From the NCBI RefSeq assembly GCF_008124615.1, contig NZ_VNIB01000001.1, positions 62,001 through 126,000 on the forward strand: DNA of 64,000 bases, given 5' to 3'. Within the stretch, counting starts at the first letter, position 1. The number at the start of each line of letters is the position of its first letter. Under the pieces are notes generated by a model. The model did no database searches. It saw only the letters and a program-made list of their open reading frames with translations, and was not told the origin of the DNA. Shown here in pieces: positions 19,386 to 28,754 of this stretch. The stretch comes from Geothermobacter ehrlichii (GTDB lineage Bacteria; Desulfobacterota; Desulfuromonadia; Desulfuromonadales; Geothermobacteraceae). The translations under genes and the position numbers were made by a program.

Positions 19386-20872
19386 GAATCGGCTCCTTGT
19401 CTGCGATCGTTGTGCCGCGATTCCGGCAGCGGGCGGCTATCATCCTTCCAGCCGGTCGCGTTGTCAAGACTTTCGACCACCAGGCGAAGCCCGGTGACCC
19501 GGTAGAGGGAGACGGGTTTTTCCTTCCCCTTAAGCTGGATCGGGGGCATCGCTTCGGCCTCGACCGCCTGCTCGACCTGGCGCCAGGTCTGTTCCGAGAT
19601 CAGGATCTCTCCCGGGCCGGCCAGACCCTGCAGGCGGGCGGCGACATTGACGGTGTCACCGATGACCGTGTACTCCATGCGGCTCGAAGAGCCGATATTG
19701 CCGGCGATCACCGGCCCGGTATTGATGCCGATGCCCACCTCCAGCGGCGGCAGTCCTTTCCTTTTCTGTTCGATGTTGAAGTCGACGATGGCCCGCTGCA
19801 TGTCGAGGGCGCACTGCACGGCGCGCAGGGGGTCGTCGCCGAGAGAGACCGGCGCTCCGAACAGGGCCATGACCGAATCGCCCATCAGCTTGTCGACCAT
19901 GCCTCCGTTGGCGGCGATGACATCGATCATGGTGGAGAAATAGGCGTTCAGCAACTCGAGGATCCGGGCCGGCGGCAGCTTTTCCGCCAGCGGTGTGAAG
20001 CGGCGGATGTCGGCGAAGAGGACGCTGACCACCTTTTCCTCGCCGCCCAGTTCGATGGCGTCCCTGTGTTCGAGTATGATGTCGGTCAGCGGCTTGCTCA
20101 TGTAGCGTTCGAAGGTGTTCTTGATGAATTCCTTTTCCCGCAGGCTGGCCGCCATTTCGTTGAAGGCCGAGGTCAGGATGCCGATTTCGTCCCGTCGCCT
20201 GATGTCGATATGCTGGTCGAGGTTGCCGCGGCCGATCTGCTTGACCGCCTCGACCAGGGCCAGGACCGGCCGTACGGAAACGCCGGCCAGCAGGTAGGCG
20301 GCGATGCTCCCCAAAAGCAGGGCGGCCAGGGCCAGACCGGCCAGCCGGTAGCGCATGGCAAGAATTTCCCGCTGGATCGGCGCCTCGGAAAGACCGAGAT
20401 GGATGCTGCCGAGATAGATGGGAGGATCGGCGACCGAGTAGATCGGCACCCGCAGTTCGAGCAGCGGCTCCGGCATTTTGTCGATTTTCGCGACCTGGTA
20501 GTCGGCGGTTTTGGTCAGCAGTTTGCCGCGGAAGCCGGTATCCGGCCTGTTGCCGACCAGGGACAGGTCGTCCGCCGCCCGGATGGTGCCGTCCCGGCCG
20601 ACGATGCGGGCGTAGCGGATGCCGGGAGCCTTGCGGGTGTTGCGCACCGCCGAGAAGAGGTAGAGGTCATCGCCGGTCAGCAGCGGATCCTCGGCGTTGA
20701 AGGCGATGGCGCGGGCGATGCCGAGGCCCTTGTCGATGTTCTCCCGGTAGAGCGACTGGCGGAAGTTGTGCTCCAGCATCAGCATGACGATCGTCATCAG
20801 CAGGCCGCTGAAGACGGCCAGCAGCAGGGCAAAGCGAAATCGCAGGCTGGAAAAGAGTCCGGGTTCAGTCAT
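19382..20872 (-). CDS. Membrane-bound class III adenylate cyclase with HAMP domain
   Basis: 496 residues. The order is TM1 (about 13-32), an extracytoplasmic sensor of about 130 residues, TM2 (about 175-197), HAMP (about 197-250) and a class III cyclase domain (about 285-445). Catalytic features are visible: metal Asp in VLFADIRRFT and KLMGDSVMALFG, adenine-type Lys in VDKLMGD, and the Asn/Arg pair in GDTVNVAARL. It would make cAMP from ATP in response to an outside signal. It overlaps both the TPR gene upstream (8 bases) and hisS downstream (4 bases). Activity on GTP cannot be excluded from sequence. Confidence 0.88.
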   Translation of the reverse strand: MTEPGLFSSLRFRFALLLAVFSGLLMTIVMLMLEHNFRQSLYRENIDKGLGIARAIAFNAEDPLLTGDDLYLFSAVRNTRKAPGIRYARIVGRDGTIRAADDLSLVGNRPDTGFRGKLLTKTADYQVAKIDKMPEPLLELRVPIYSVADPPIYLGSIHLGLSEAPIQREILAMRYRLAGLALAALLLGSIAAYLLAGVSVRPVLALVEAVKQIGRGNLDQHIDIRRRDEIGILTSAFNEMAASLREKEFIKNTFERYMSKPLTDIILEHRDAIELGGEEKVVSVLFADIRRFTPLAEKLPPARILELLNAYFSTMIDVIAANGGMVDKLMGDSVMALFGAPVSLGDDPLRAVQCALDMQRAIVDFNIEQKRKGLPPLEVGIGINTGPVIAGNIGSSSRMEYTVIGDTVNVAARLQGLAGPGEILISEQTWRQVEQAVEAEAMPPIQLKGKEKPVSLYRVTGLRLVVESLDNATGWKDDSRPLPESRHNDRRQGADS

Positions 20873-23339
20873 GCCTGAAGCTCTCGATCTGGCTCAGCTT
20901 GCGCCGGGCCTTTTCGATGTTCATCCGCGCCTTTTCGTGATCGGGGTCGAGATTGAGAACCTGCCGCCAGGTCCGTACCGCTTCTTCGTAGTGCCCTCGG
21001 GTGTAGAGGTCGATCCCCTCGAGATAGAGCCTGGGGACGTCCTTGGGAGTCAGTCCCGTCCGCCGCAGCTCGCGCAGCCGTTTAAGTTTTTCCTTGGTCG
21101 CCGTGCTGTAGGGGTCGAGGGCGAGCGCCTGGCGAAGCCTTGCCTCCGCTTCCTGATAATCGCCCCGGCCGATGGCTTTCTCGCCCGCTGTCAGCAGGCC
21201 GGCGAGCTGCTTCTTCAGGTCGGCCCGCTCCCGGCGCAGGCCGGCGAGCGCCGTTGCGCTGTCCGGCTCCAGGTCGAGCACCCGGCGATAGGCGGCCAGG
21301 GCGCCGGCATGGTCCTGCTTCTGCTGCAGGGCCGCTGCCTGCTGCAGCAGGGCGTCGACTCTTTCCCGGACCCGGACTTCCAGCACCGCCCGTTGCCGGC
21401 GTACCTCCGGGTGCTCCGGGGCGATCGCTTCGGCCCGGGCGAGAATGCTCCTGGCATGGGCGAATTTTTGCGCCTCCATGGCCCGGTCTCCGGCGGTCAG
21501 CAGCTCCCGGATGCGGTGGTCGCTCTGGGCTTCGAATTCGCTCAGTTCCTCGCGGATGTCGGCCCGGTCGCTCAGGGTCAGGGCCTTCTGGTAGTGTTCT
21601 CTGGCCTGGGCCAGGTGGCCTGTCTGTCGGGCCCGGCGTGCCCATTGCAGCTCTTCCCCGACCAGTGAGGCGACCATGGCCTCCGTTCGGTCCAGTCCCC
21701 TGCGGGCTTCTTCGCTGGTCGGATCGAGGGCGAGGGCCGCCCGGAAGGCTTCCCGTGCGCCGGCCAGGTGCCCGGCTTCCAGGGCCTTGTCGCCGTCGGC
21801 CAGGTAGCGTTTGACCCGCTCGAGACGTTCGTGACTGATCTGTTGCAGACCCGCCCGGGCTTCCTCGCGGTCGGGGTCGAGGGCCAGCACCTGCCGGAAG
21901 AGGGCTTCTGCTTCCCTGTCGCTTCCCGCTGACAGCAGGGTCTGGGCGTCGGTCAGCAGGTTTTCGATCTGCCGGCCGAGGGCGGCGACCGCCGCCCGCT
22001 CGAGTTCGCGGGCGACCGGATCGTCGGGTCGCAGCCCGAGAGCCTGCCGCGTCCGTTCGAGGGCGGTTTGTGGATCTCCTCCGGACATGGCGTCGCGGCT
22101 TTCGGCGAGAAGCTTTCGGAATTTCTGCTCAAGATCCTCACGGCTTTGCTCGAGATAGCTGCGCGCCATGGTGTGATTGGGATTGATGGCCAGAGCCGCC
22201 TGCAGCTGGTCGATGGCCGCCCGGTAGTCCCCCTGCCGGTAGAGTCGACGTCCCGCCTGGTACAGGGTCTCGGCGGCTCCCTGGTCAGCCTTGACCAGGT
22301 TGAGGATGGCTTCCGGGTTGCCCGGCTGTTGCTCCAGTACCAGCTGGAACTCCCGGCGGGCTTCGCTGTATTCCTTCAGGGCGAGGTGGATGTTGCCGGC
22401 CAGAAAATGCGCCTGTACCGCCGTGGTTTTCGAATCCGCCAGCAGTTCGACCGCCGGCCGGGCTGCCAGCGGTTTGCCCTGCTCGAGGAGAGTGGCGGCG
22501 CAGTTGTAGACCATGGCGTTCAGGCTTTCGCGGGCCGATCCCGGCAGTTCGGGAGCGGCGTCGCGCAACAGGGACAGCGCCTGTTCCCAGTCCTGCCGCT
22601 GATAGGCCAGGTATCCCAGATAATAGCGGGCCAGGGATGACTGGGAATCGGTTGCGAGGGCCAGGCGAAAGGCCGTTTCGGCTTCGACGGGTTTCTTTTC
22701 GTTGAGGGCTGCGAGCCCCCGGTTGAAGCGGATGGTGAACAGGTAATCGCGGGCGGTTTCGTCGTCGGGGCGGGCCGCGAGCACCTGCTGCCATTGCTGT
22801 TCGGCCAGCCGGTCCCGTCCCTGGCGCAGGTAGATGTCTCCCAGCAGCCGCCTGGCCTCGATCTGCGGTCCGCCCAGGGCGAGGACCTTTCGCAGCAGCT
22901 TTTCCGCTTCGGCGAGATCGTCACGGTCGAGGCAGACAAGGGCCAGATTGAACGCGAGGCTGGCCAGCGGGTAGAGCTCAGGCTGCCCGGCGGCGCCCAG
23001 TTCCTCGGCCCGGTTGAGATAGATCTGGGCGCTGTCGACGTCGCCGGTGCGGCTCAGGGCCAGGGCCAGGTTGTAGTTGGCTTCGACCGAATCGGCAAGG
23101 TCCCGGTAGGCGCGGCGCAGTTCCTCCACCGCCTCGCCGTTGAGCCCGCGGTTGAGCAGGGCGACGCCGAGGTAGTAGTGCAGCATGCTGTTGTCGGAGT
23201 CGACGTTGAGGGCCTGCCGGTAACGTTCGATCGCCAGGTTCTGCAGGCTGTCTTCCGGGGATGCGGCGAAAACGGGGCCGGCGGCCAGGAGAATCGACAG
23301 CAGGAGCGGGATGACGATCCGCAACGAAACCATGGCCAT
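20865..23339 (-). CDS. Large exported TPR-repeat protein
   Basis: 824 residues. A signal peptide (MAMVSLRIVIPLLLSILLAA ... AASPED) is followed by tetratricopeptide repeats nearly end to end, with typical YRQALALDPDS- and AREAFRAALALDPTS-like units. No catalytic domain is seen, so it is probably a periplasmic scaffold. The start lies four bases after the stop of the GGDEF gene (ATG 23339, or 23333 as the alternative), and its stop overlaps the adenylate cyclase start. The ribosome site is weak, consistent with translational coupling. It may organise a complex with its neighbours; this is inference. Confidence 0.82.
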   Translation of the reverse strand: MAMVSLRIVIPLLLSILLAAGPVFAASPEDSLQNLAIERYRQALNVDSDNSMLHYYLGVALLNRGLNGEAVEELRRAYRDLADSVEANYNLALALSRTGDVDSAQIYLNRAEELGAAGQPELYPLASLAFNLALVCLDRDDLAEAEKLLRKVLALGGPQIEARRLLGDIYLRQGRDRLAEQQWQQVLAARPDDETARDYLFTIRFNRGLAALNEKKPVEAETAFRLALATDSQSSLARYYLGYLAYQRQDWEQALSLLRDAAPELPGSARESLNAMVYNCAATLLEQGKPLAARPAVELLADSKTTAVQAHFLAGNIHLALKEYSEARREFQLVLEQQPGNPEAILNLVKADQGAAETLYQAGRRLYRQGDYRAAIDQLQAALAINPNHTMARSYLEQSREDLEQKFRKLLAESRDAMSGGDPQTALERTRQALGLRPDDPVARELERAAVAALGRQIENLLTDAQTLLSAGSDREAEALFRQVLALDPDREEARAGLQQISHERLERVKRYLADGDKALEAGHLAGAREAFRAALALDPTSEEARRGLDRTEAMVASLVGEELQWARRARQTGHLAQAREHYQKALTLSDRADIREELSEFEAQSDHRIRELLTAGDRAMEAQKFAHARSILARAEAIAPEHPEVRRQRAVLEVRVRERVDALLQQAAALQQKQDHAGALAAYRRVLDLEPDSATALAGLRRERADLKKQLAGLLTAGEKAIGRGDYQEAEARLRQALALDPYSTATKEKLKRLRELRRTGLTPKDVPRLYLEGIDLYTRGHYEEAVRTWRQVLNLDPDHEKARMNIEKARRKLSQIESFRHD

Positions 23340-23343
23340 CGTT

Positions 23344-24714
23344 TCAGAGATCGAGGTGTTCGACGCCACGGGTGATGTTGCGCTCCTTCTTGCCGAGGTA
23401 CATGGCGTTGTCGGCCAGCTGCAGGATCTGGCGCTTGGTATCGGCGTCGGTCGGATAGGTGGCATAGCCGATGCTCGCCGTCAGGCGGAAATCCTGCTCC
23501 AGCTCCCTGAGGAAGACGTGCTGTTCGATGGTCCGCCGGATACGTTCGGCGACGACCGCCGCTCCCTTTTGTCCGGTTTCGACCAGCAGGGCGGTGAACT
23601 CGTCGCCGCCGTAGCGGAAGGGGATGTCGACTTCGCGGATGCTCTTGCGCAACAGCTGGGCCACCTCCTTCAGGGCGCGGCTGCCGGAGAGGTGGCCGTG
23701 GGTGTCGTTGACCTTCTTGAAATGGTCGATGTCGATAAAGATGACGGAAAACTCGAGGCCGTAGCGCTCGGCGCGGCGGATCTCCTGGTCGAGGGCGATG
23801 TCGAGATAACGCTGGTTGTACAGCCCGGTCAGGTCGTCGGTGTAGATCAGCTCCCGCGCCCCCTGGTAGCGAAAGGCGTTGTCGAAGCCGAGATTGGTCT
23901 GTTCGGCGAGAAACTGCAGGTTCTTTTCCGGCAGAGGTTCGGGAAAATCGCTGCTTACGGCGTTGATCAGCACCAGCCCGCCCTTGCATTCCTTCTGGCT
24001 GACGAGCGGAAAGAACAGGGCCTGCCGACAGTCGGGCGGCAGGTTTTCGCTGTCGGTTCCGAACGGCCGGTCGAGTCGGGTCAGCCCCGTTGCCTGCCGG
24101 ATGCGGGCCAGCAGCCGGGTGGCCAGAAAGCGGGCGTGGTAGTCCTCCATCCCTTCGGTCGTCAGGATCTTTTCGACGTTCAGTTTGCCGGCGAGAAAGG
24201 CGAATCCCCTGGCGGCGCCGATCTCCCGGACCAGGATGGCGGTGGCCCGGACGAGAAGCCGGTCGAGTTCGATCTGGCTGGCCAGGTCCTGCCCCTTGCG
24301 AAAGAGTTGCAGCTGGCTTTTGAGCAGGCTGTTCTCGTTCAGCAGTCGTCGCTGTTCGAGGCAGGTATGGACCAGGTGTTTCAGTTCTTCGGGATTGCAG
24401 GGCTTGATCAGATAGTCGCGGGCGCCGTTCTTCAGGGCCTGGACCGCGGTTTCGAGGGTGGCGTTGCCGGTGACCAGAACCACGTCGGGAGGATTGTCCA
24501 TCTCGCGGGCCTGCCGCAGGACCTCGAGACCGTCGACACCGGGCATGACCAGGTCGCTGAGCACGAGGTCGACGCCGCCTTGGCGGATGCGGTCGATAGC
24601 GGCTTGGCCGGAGTCGACGGTTTCGACCTGGCAGCCTTCTTCGCCCAGGATGTCGGAAAAGAGGCGGCGGAAGAAAAGTTCGTCGTCAGCCACCAGAACA
24701 ATCGGCGCAGGCAT
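23344..24714 (-). CDS. REC-GAF-GGDEF response regulator, Hypr (cGAMP-type) dinucleotide cyclase candidate
   Basis: 456 residues. A receiver domain (D54 phospho-acceptor) is followed by a GAF-like region (about 140-290) and a GGDEF domain (about 295-450, signature GGDEF at 369-373). An inhibitory I-site RxxD is present (R360-D363). The residue that pairs with guanine in c-di-GMP-only enzymes (Asp344 of PleD, within GHxxGD) is Ser345 here: GHLSGS. That same change defines the hybrid promiscuous GGDEF enzymes, such as GacA (GSU1658) of Geobacter sulfurreducens, which make 3',3'-cGAMP. Asn336 is kept. It is the first gene of the GGDEF-TPR-cyclase-hisS run. Confidence 0.88.
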   Translation of the reverse strand: MPAPIVLVADDELFFRRLFSDILGEEGCQVETVDSGQAAIDRIRQGGVDLVLSDLVMPGVDGLEVLRQAREMDNPPDVVLVTGNATLETAVQALKNGARDYLIKPCNPEELKHLVHTCLEQRRLLNENSLLKSQLQLFRKGQDLASQIELDRLLVRATAILVREIGAARGFAFLAGKLNVEKILTTEGMEDYHARFLATRLLARIRQATGLTRLDRPFGTDSENLPPDCRQALFFPLVSQKECKGGLVLINAVSSDFPEPLPEKNLQFLAEQTNLGFDNAFRYQGARELIYTDDLTGLYNQRYLDIALDQEIRRAERYGLEFSVIFIDIDHFKKVNDTHGHLSGSRALKEVAQLLRKSIREVDIPFRYGGDEFTALLVETGQKGAAVVAERIRRTIEQHVFLRELEQDFRLTASIGYATYPTDADTKRQILQLADNAMYLGKKERNITRGVEHLDL

Positions 24715-24766
24715 TCTGCTCCCTCCTGTCAGGAAGAATCAAAGTTAGCGAAATCGGGGATTTATG

Positions 24767-27112
24767 TCAATTGAAAAGCCCGGTGTCGCGTCGCCAGCCG
24801 TCGCCGGTCGCCGTCAGCCGGATGCAGCCGTCACGGTCGGTGCGCAGCAGCGTAACCCCCAGTTTCCGGCAGCTGGCGACAACGGTCGGGGCGGGAAGGT
24901 GGTAGGGGTTGTCGCGCCCGACCGAAACCAGGGCGAGGCGCGGTCGCAACCGCTCGAGCAGGCGGTCTGTCGCCGAATGCCGGCTGCCGTGGTGCGGCAG
25001 TTTGAGCAGGGTCACCGGCTTGTCGGGCAGGCTGTCGAGAAGCCGGGTGACGCCCGTGGCTTCGAGGTCGCCGGTGAGCAGGGCGCCGCTGTTTCCGGCG
25101 CGCAGGTAGACGGCCAGCGACCGGTCGTTGACCGAGGGTGCCGATTGCGGCGGCACCCAGATGCGCAGTTCCATGTCGGCATTCTGCTCCAGCAGGTGCC
25201 AGCCGGGTGCCAGTTGCCGTTGTCGTGTTTCCTGACGGATGGCGGCGCGGATCTCTTCCGGCAGCTCGTCGGCGGAGAGCGCCGAATAGAAGCTGTCGAC
25301 AGGGATGTGTCGCAGAATGGCGGCCAGGCCGAGGTAGTGGTCGGGATGGGGATGGGTCAGGATGACGCCGGTCAGCCGGTGGACGCCGAGACGGCCCAGC
25401 GCCGGGGCGACCAGCCTCTGGCCGATGTCGAACCGGGATTTGCGCAGTCCCCCGCCGTCGATCAGGTAGCTGTTGCCGCCGGGCATCTCTACCAGCAGCG
25501 ATTCTCCCTGGCCGACGGCGAAGGCGGTCAGCCGCAGCGGCCGGTCGGTTGCCAGGCGCGGCCAGGCCAGCAGCACGACGGCCAGCGCGGCCGCGGCGAC
25601 AAAGGGTTTCGTTCGCCCCCTGCTCAGGGCCGGCAGGGCGACGATGAGGACGGCGGAGGCCAGCAGCTGGAACGGATCCGGAAACCAGTCCCGGGCGCGC
25701 AGAGGTGGCCAGGTGGCGATCGTCTCGCTCAGCCAGAGGGTCTTTTCGGCCAGCAGACCGGCGAGATCCAGCAGGTATCCACTGCCGGGCAGATGGAGAA
25801 TGTGCCCCAGCACGGCGGCCAGGCCGAGGGGAAGGGCGGCGAAACCGATCAGGGGCACGGCGAAGAGATTGGTGACCAGCCCGGCCGGAACGATCTGATG
25901 GAAGTGCAGGCCGACCAGGGGAAAGGTCGCCAGGGAGGCGGCGGCCGTGGCCAGGGGAAGGTCGAGCAGCCTGCGCATCCGGGAGAAGAATCCGGAAAGC
26001 CTGGCGTGCCACGCCGGCAGAAAGAGGAGAATGCCGGCGGCTCCGGCCGCCGACAGCTGCAGTCCCGGTTCCCACAGGGCGAGGGGCTGAACGAGCAGCA
26101 TCAGCAGCAGGGCGAGCAGCAGAACGTCCGTCGGTCGCCGCCGTTCGCCGAACGCCAGCAGCAGTGCGGCGAAGGTCCAGACCAGCAGTGCGCGCAGGGT
26201 CGACAGGGCCTGCCCGGTGACCAGGGTGTAGAGAGCGAGCGGCGGGGTCAACAGCAGGGGCAGCATGCGGCCGGGAGGCTGCCAGAGCAACAGGCGTTCG
26301 CTGCGCCGCCAGGCGAAAAGTCCGAGCCGGTAGAGAAACCAGCCGAGCAGGCCGAGGTGCAGGCCGGAGATGGCCAGCAGGTGGGCCAGGCCGGCTCCGG
26401 CGACCCGTTGCCGCAGCCGTTCCGGAAAGGCGTCGCGGTTGCCGAGAACCAGTGCTTTGAGCAGACTGGCCCTGACCGGCGGCAGCCGGCTGTCGATCCA
26501 GTCGGACAGCTGTTGTCGCAGCCGGGCCAGACGCAGGCGAGGGGATGGTCCGCCCTTGGGAGCGAGGCGGGCCAGGCCGCGCTCGTTAGGCAGGTAGGCG
26601 GTTGCAAAGACGCCTTGCGCCGCCAGGTGCCGCGGATAGTCGAATTCACCCGGGTTGCCGAAGCGGGCCGGCCGCCGCAACCTGGCGCTGAACTGCACCC
26701 GCTCGCCGGGCAGCCAACTGTCTTTGGTCCGGTCGACGGTCAATCGCAGGTTGCCCGCAAGCGCGCGGATGGTCCCCTTGTCGTGCAGCTGCAGATCGCC
26801 CAGGTTCAGCCGCGACCGTCCATATTCGTCCTTTCGGGCCTGGATGACGGTGCCCGACAGCCGGTGCCTCTTGCCGTCGGTCAGCGCGAGCAGCCCCTCG
26901 GCTCCGGGTGGGGGATGGCCGGCATGCTGGTAGAGACCGATGCCGAGCAGGACCAGGGCAACGACCAGCAGAGGCTGCCCTTTCCGTGTGACGGGCAACA
27001 GTCCGGCGGTGGCCGTCAGTCCGGCGGCGAAAAGCCAGACGCCACTGTCGGGAACGACTGTTCCGAGCAGCAGGCCGGTGACCAGGGCCGTCAGGAACAG
27101 GGCCGGAAACAC
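24767..27112 (-). CDS. comEC: ComEC/Rec2-family DNA-uptake channel
   Basis: 781 residues starting at GTG. The N-terminal membrane segments enclose a soluble DUF4131-like domain. The competence core follows (AISGLHLGLLGWFLYRLG and LSTLRALLVWTFAALLLAFG), then a C-terminal metallo-beta-lactamase domain from about residue 530 with THPHPDHYLG and KLPHHGSRHS. ComEC carries single-stranded DNA across the inner membrane during natural transformation; the C-terminal domain may degrade the other strand. It starts seven bases after the stop of the secreted protein gene upstream. Type IV pilus genes elsewhere in the window could supply the uptake fibre. Confidence 0.93.
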   Translation of the reverse strand: MFPALFLTALVTGLLLGTVVPDSGVWLFAAGLTATAGLLPVTRKGQPLLVVALVLLGIGLYQHAGHPPPGAEGLLALTDGKRHRLSGTVIQARKDEYGRSRLNLGDLQLHDKGTIRALAGNLRLTVDRTKDSWLPGERVQFSARLRRPARFGNPGEFDYPRHLAAQGVFATAYLPNERGLARLAPKGGPSPRLRLARLRQQLSDWIDSRLPPVRASLLKALVLGNRDAFPERLRQRVAGAGLAHLLAISGLHLGLLGWFLYRLGLFAWRRSERLLLWQPPGRMLPLLLTPPLALYTLVTGQALSTLRALLVWTFAALLLAFGERRRPTDVLLLALLLMLLVQPLALWEPGLQLSAAGAAGILLFLPAWHARLSGFFSRMRRLLDLPLATAAASLATFPLVGLHFHQIVPAGLVTNLFAVPLIGFAALPLGLAAVLGHILHLPGSGYLLDLAGLLAEKTLWLSETIATWPPLRARDWFPDPFQLLASAVLIVALPALSRGRTKPFVAAAALAVVLLAWPRLATDRPLRLTAFAVGQGESLLVEMPGGNSYLIDGGGLRKSRFDIGQRLVAPALGRLGVHRLTGVILTHPHPDHYLGLAAILRHIPVDSFYSALSADELPEEIRAAIRQETRQRQLAPGWHLLEQNADMELRIWVPPQSAPSVNDRSLAVYLRAGNSGALLTGDLEATGVTRLLDSLPDKPVTLLKLPHHGSRHSATDRLLERLRPRLALVSVGRDNPYHLPAPTVVASCRKLGVTLLRTDRDGCIRLTATGDGWRRDTGLFN

Positions 27113-27119
27113 GGCGGAT

Positions 27120-28241
27120 TCAGCGTGGAAGCATGAAGCTGTTGAGCAGTTCGAGGGTGCGGTCGAGATCCGCCGGTTCCGGCGGATCGGCCGTTTGCAG
27201 GCCGCTCAGCCGGAGATAGTCCTCGTCCCGGTCCGACAGGGGGGTGAGAAGCAGGGCGTCGATGCCGCCGCGCGGCGGCAGGGTGATTTCGAGGCGGTGC
27301 TTGCCGCCGGCGAGATACAGGCTGGCCCAGGTTCGGGCCTGCAGGTAGGGAGGAAAGTCAAAGTCGGTCAGGTAACGGCCGTCGAGTTCGGCACGGACGG
27401 TGCCTTTGCCGGTGCCGCGCAACGCCAGCCGGTAGACGCCGGGTGCCGGCGGGGTGAAGTCGAGGACGACGCGCGTCACGCCGGCCCGGGCCCGGAGCCA
27501 GGCGCCGCCGCTCGGATGGCCGAGATGGGTGATCCGGGTGATTTCGGCATCGCCGGTGTCGCTCGCGGTTTCCGCCTCGATGCGTACCGTTTCGCCGGCC
27601 TGCGGCAGACAGTTTTCGAGCTGGAGGGCCTTGATGACGGTTGCCGCCAGGTCGGCTTTTCGCAGCGGCCTGTCCGGCCGCCAGCCGCCTGGGGGCGCAA
27701 TGGGCGGGTAGGCCGGCGCCTGCAGCTCGAGGTAATCGAGGGAGCCGTTGGCCGGCAGGGTGACGGCGATCTCGTTTTCGCCGGCGACCAGTTCGGTTTG
27801 CGCCACCACGACGGTGGTGAAGCCGGTGCCGCCGTCGGCGGTGAACTCCTGGCCGCCGATGGTGAACCGGTGTCCCGGCAGCCGCAGGCGGGCCCGGATC
27901 TCGTAGCGGCCGCCGATGGGAAGGAGAAATCTCAGGTGGGCGGTGGTCGGCCTGGCGATGCCGCTGACCCAGCCCTCGCCGCTGAAGTCGCCGTAGATCC
28001 GGTAGTTCTTGACCGCGACCAGATCCTCGGGCTGGATGGCTTCTTCGGCCTCGATGTGCAGCCGGCGCCCGCCGTCGACGACGGCCAGGTAGTCGGCGTC
28101 CTGCGGATTGTCCGGCAGTCCGAAGCTCCAGCCGAGGCCGTCGACCAGGTTGATCAGCCAGTCGCGCTGGGTGGGGGGGGCGGCCAGGGCCTGGCCGGAC
28201 GCGAGGAGAAGGCACAGCAAAAGCAGGGACAGACGCAACAC
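27120..28241 (-). CDS. Secreted protein with two jelly-roll-like domains, function unknown
   Basis: 373 residues from a GTG at 28241 with AAGGAG seven bases upstream. The signal peptide (VLRLSLLLLCLLLASGQALA) is followed by two beta-rich segments. Each has features of carbohydrate-binding-module-like folds: YRIYGDFSGEGWVSGIA with RYEIRARLRLPGHRF (about 80-150), and VRIEAETASDTGDAEITRI with GVYRLALRGTGKG (about 240-330). No catalytic signature is seen. It is tightly linked upstream of comEC (seven-base gap), a partnership I do not recognise. Periplasmic or surface location is likely. Confidence 0.6.
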   Translation of the reverse strand: MLRLSLLLLCLLLASGQALAAPPTQRDWLINLVDGLGWSFGLPDNPQDADYLAVVDGGRRLHIEAEEAIQPEDLVAVKNYRIYGDFSGEGWVSGIARPTTAHLRFLLPIGGRYEIRARLRLPGHRFTIGGQEFTADGGTGFTTVVVAQTELVAGENEIAVTLPANGSLDYLELQAPAYPPIAPPGGWRPDRPLRKADLAATVIKALQLENCLPQAGETVRIEAETASDTGDAEITRITHLGHPSGGAWLRARAGVTRVVLDFTPPAPGVYRLALRGTGKGTVRAELDGRYLTDFDFPPYLQARTWASLYLAGGKHRLEITLPPRGGIDALLLTPLSDRDEDYLRLSGLQTADPPEPADLDRTLELLNSFMLPR

Positions 28242-28330
28242 GATCCGGTCTCCTTGCGGGACGTTGGGTTGTCGACGATCCGGGAACCCCGTCATGGGGA
28301 TTGTCCCTCATGGCGTTTCACAAACAATGT

Positions 28331-28585
28331 CTACCACAACTGCCGGCCCGATGGTAAGACTTTCGCGCTGCGGGCGGGTCTCGTCGCCATCGCCCCGCAG
28401 CGAGTGTGCGTCGCGAGGCGGATGCCGACGCGGCGGCGGTGGCAGGTTTCGCCATGACGACGCGGCGGATGGGGGACGAAACGCCGGTTGCGGCGGCCGG
28501 CCGATGAGTGCCGGTCGGGAGCTTCCGGCAACAGGGGACTGAAGCCGATGATGAGTAGGCAGGCGAGCAGCATCAGTTCGAACAT
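28331..28585 (-). CDS. Possible small membrane protein with basic tail
   Basis: An 84-residue frame from ATG 28585, which has an excellent AAGGAGTG ribosome site. A single hydrophobic segment (MFELMLLACLLIIGFSPLL) is followed by an Arg/His-rich tail. There is no family match that I know. It lies in the 625-base stretch 28242-28866 between the secreted protein gene and acnB. The rest of that stretch holds only the acnB promoter. The highly basic, low-complexity tail leaves real doubt. Confidence 0.35.
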   Translation of the reverse strand: MFELMLLACLLIIGFSPLLPEAPDRHSSAGRRNRRFVPHPPRRHGETCHRRRVGIRLATHTRCGAMATRPARSAKVLPSGRQLW

Positions 28586-28720
28586 GGCATCACTCCTTGA
28601 CGACGAGTTGACGACGAAGGGCATCGGCGAGATCCGGGATCGATTTCAGTCTGCCTTTGCTGTATGTCAGAATAAGTCACTCGACAGCGGGCGGGCGGCT
28701 CGGTCCGGGGGGAATTGAAA

Positions 28721-28754
28721 TTGACAGGATGGGGGTGATCGTATACAGTATGCA
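28721..28754 (+). promoter_or_regulatory. acnB promoter with palindromic operator
   Basis: TTGACA (28721-28726) and a 15-base spacer precede the operator 28740-28754 (CGTATAC-A-GTATGCA), which differs from the mdh/icd 15-mer at two positions. It sits in exactly the same register to the -35 box as at mdh and icd, 113 bases before the acnB ATG. Confidence 0.75.
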
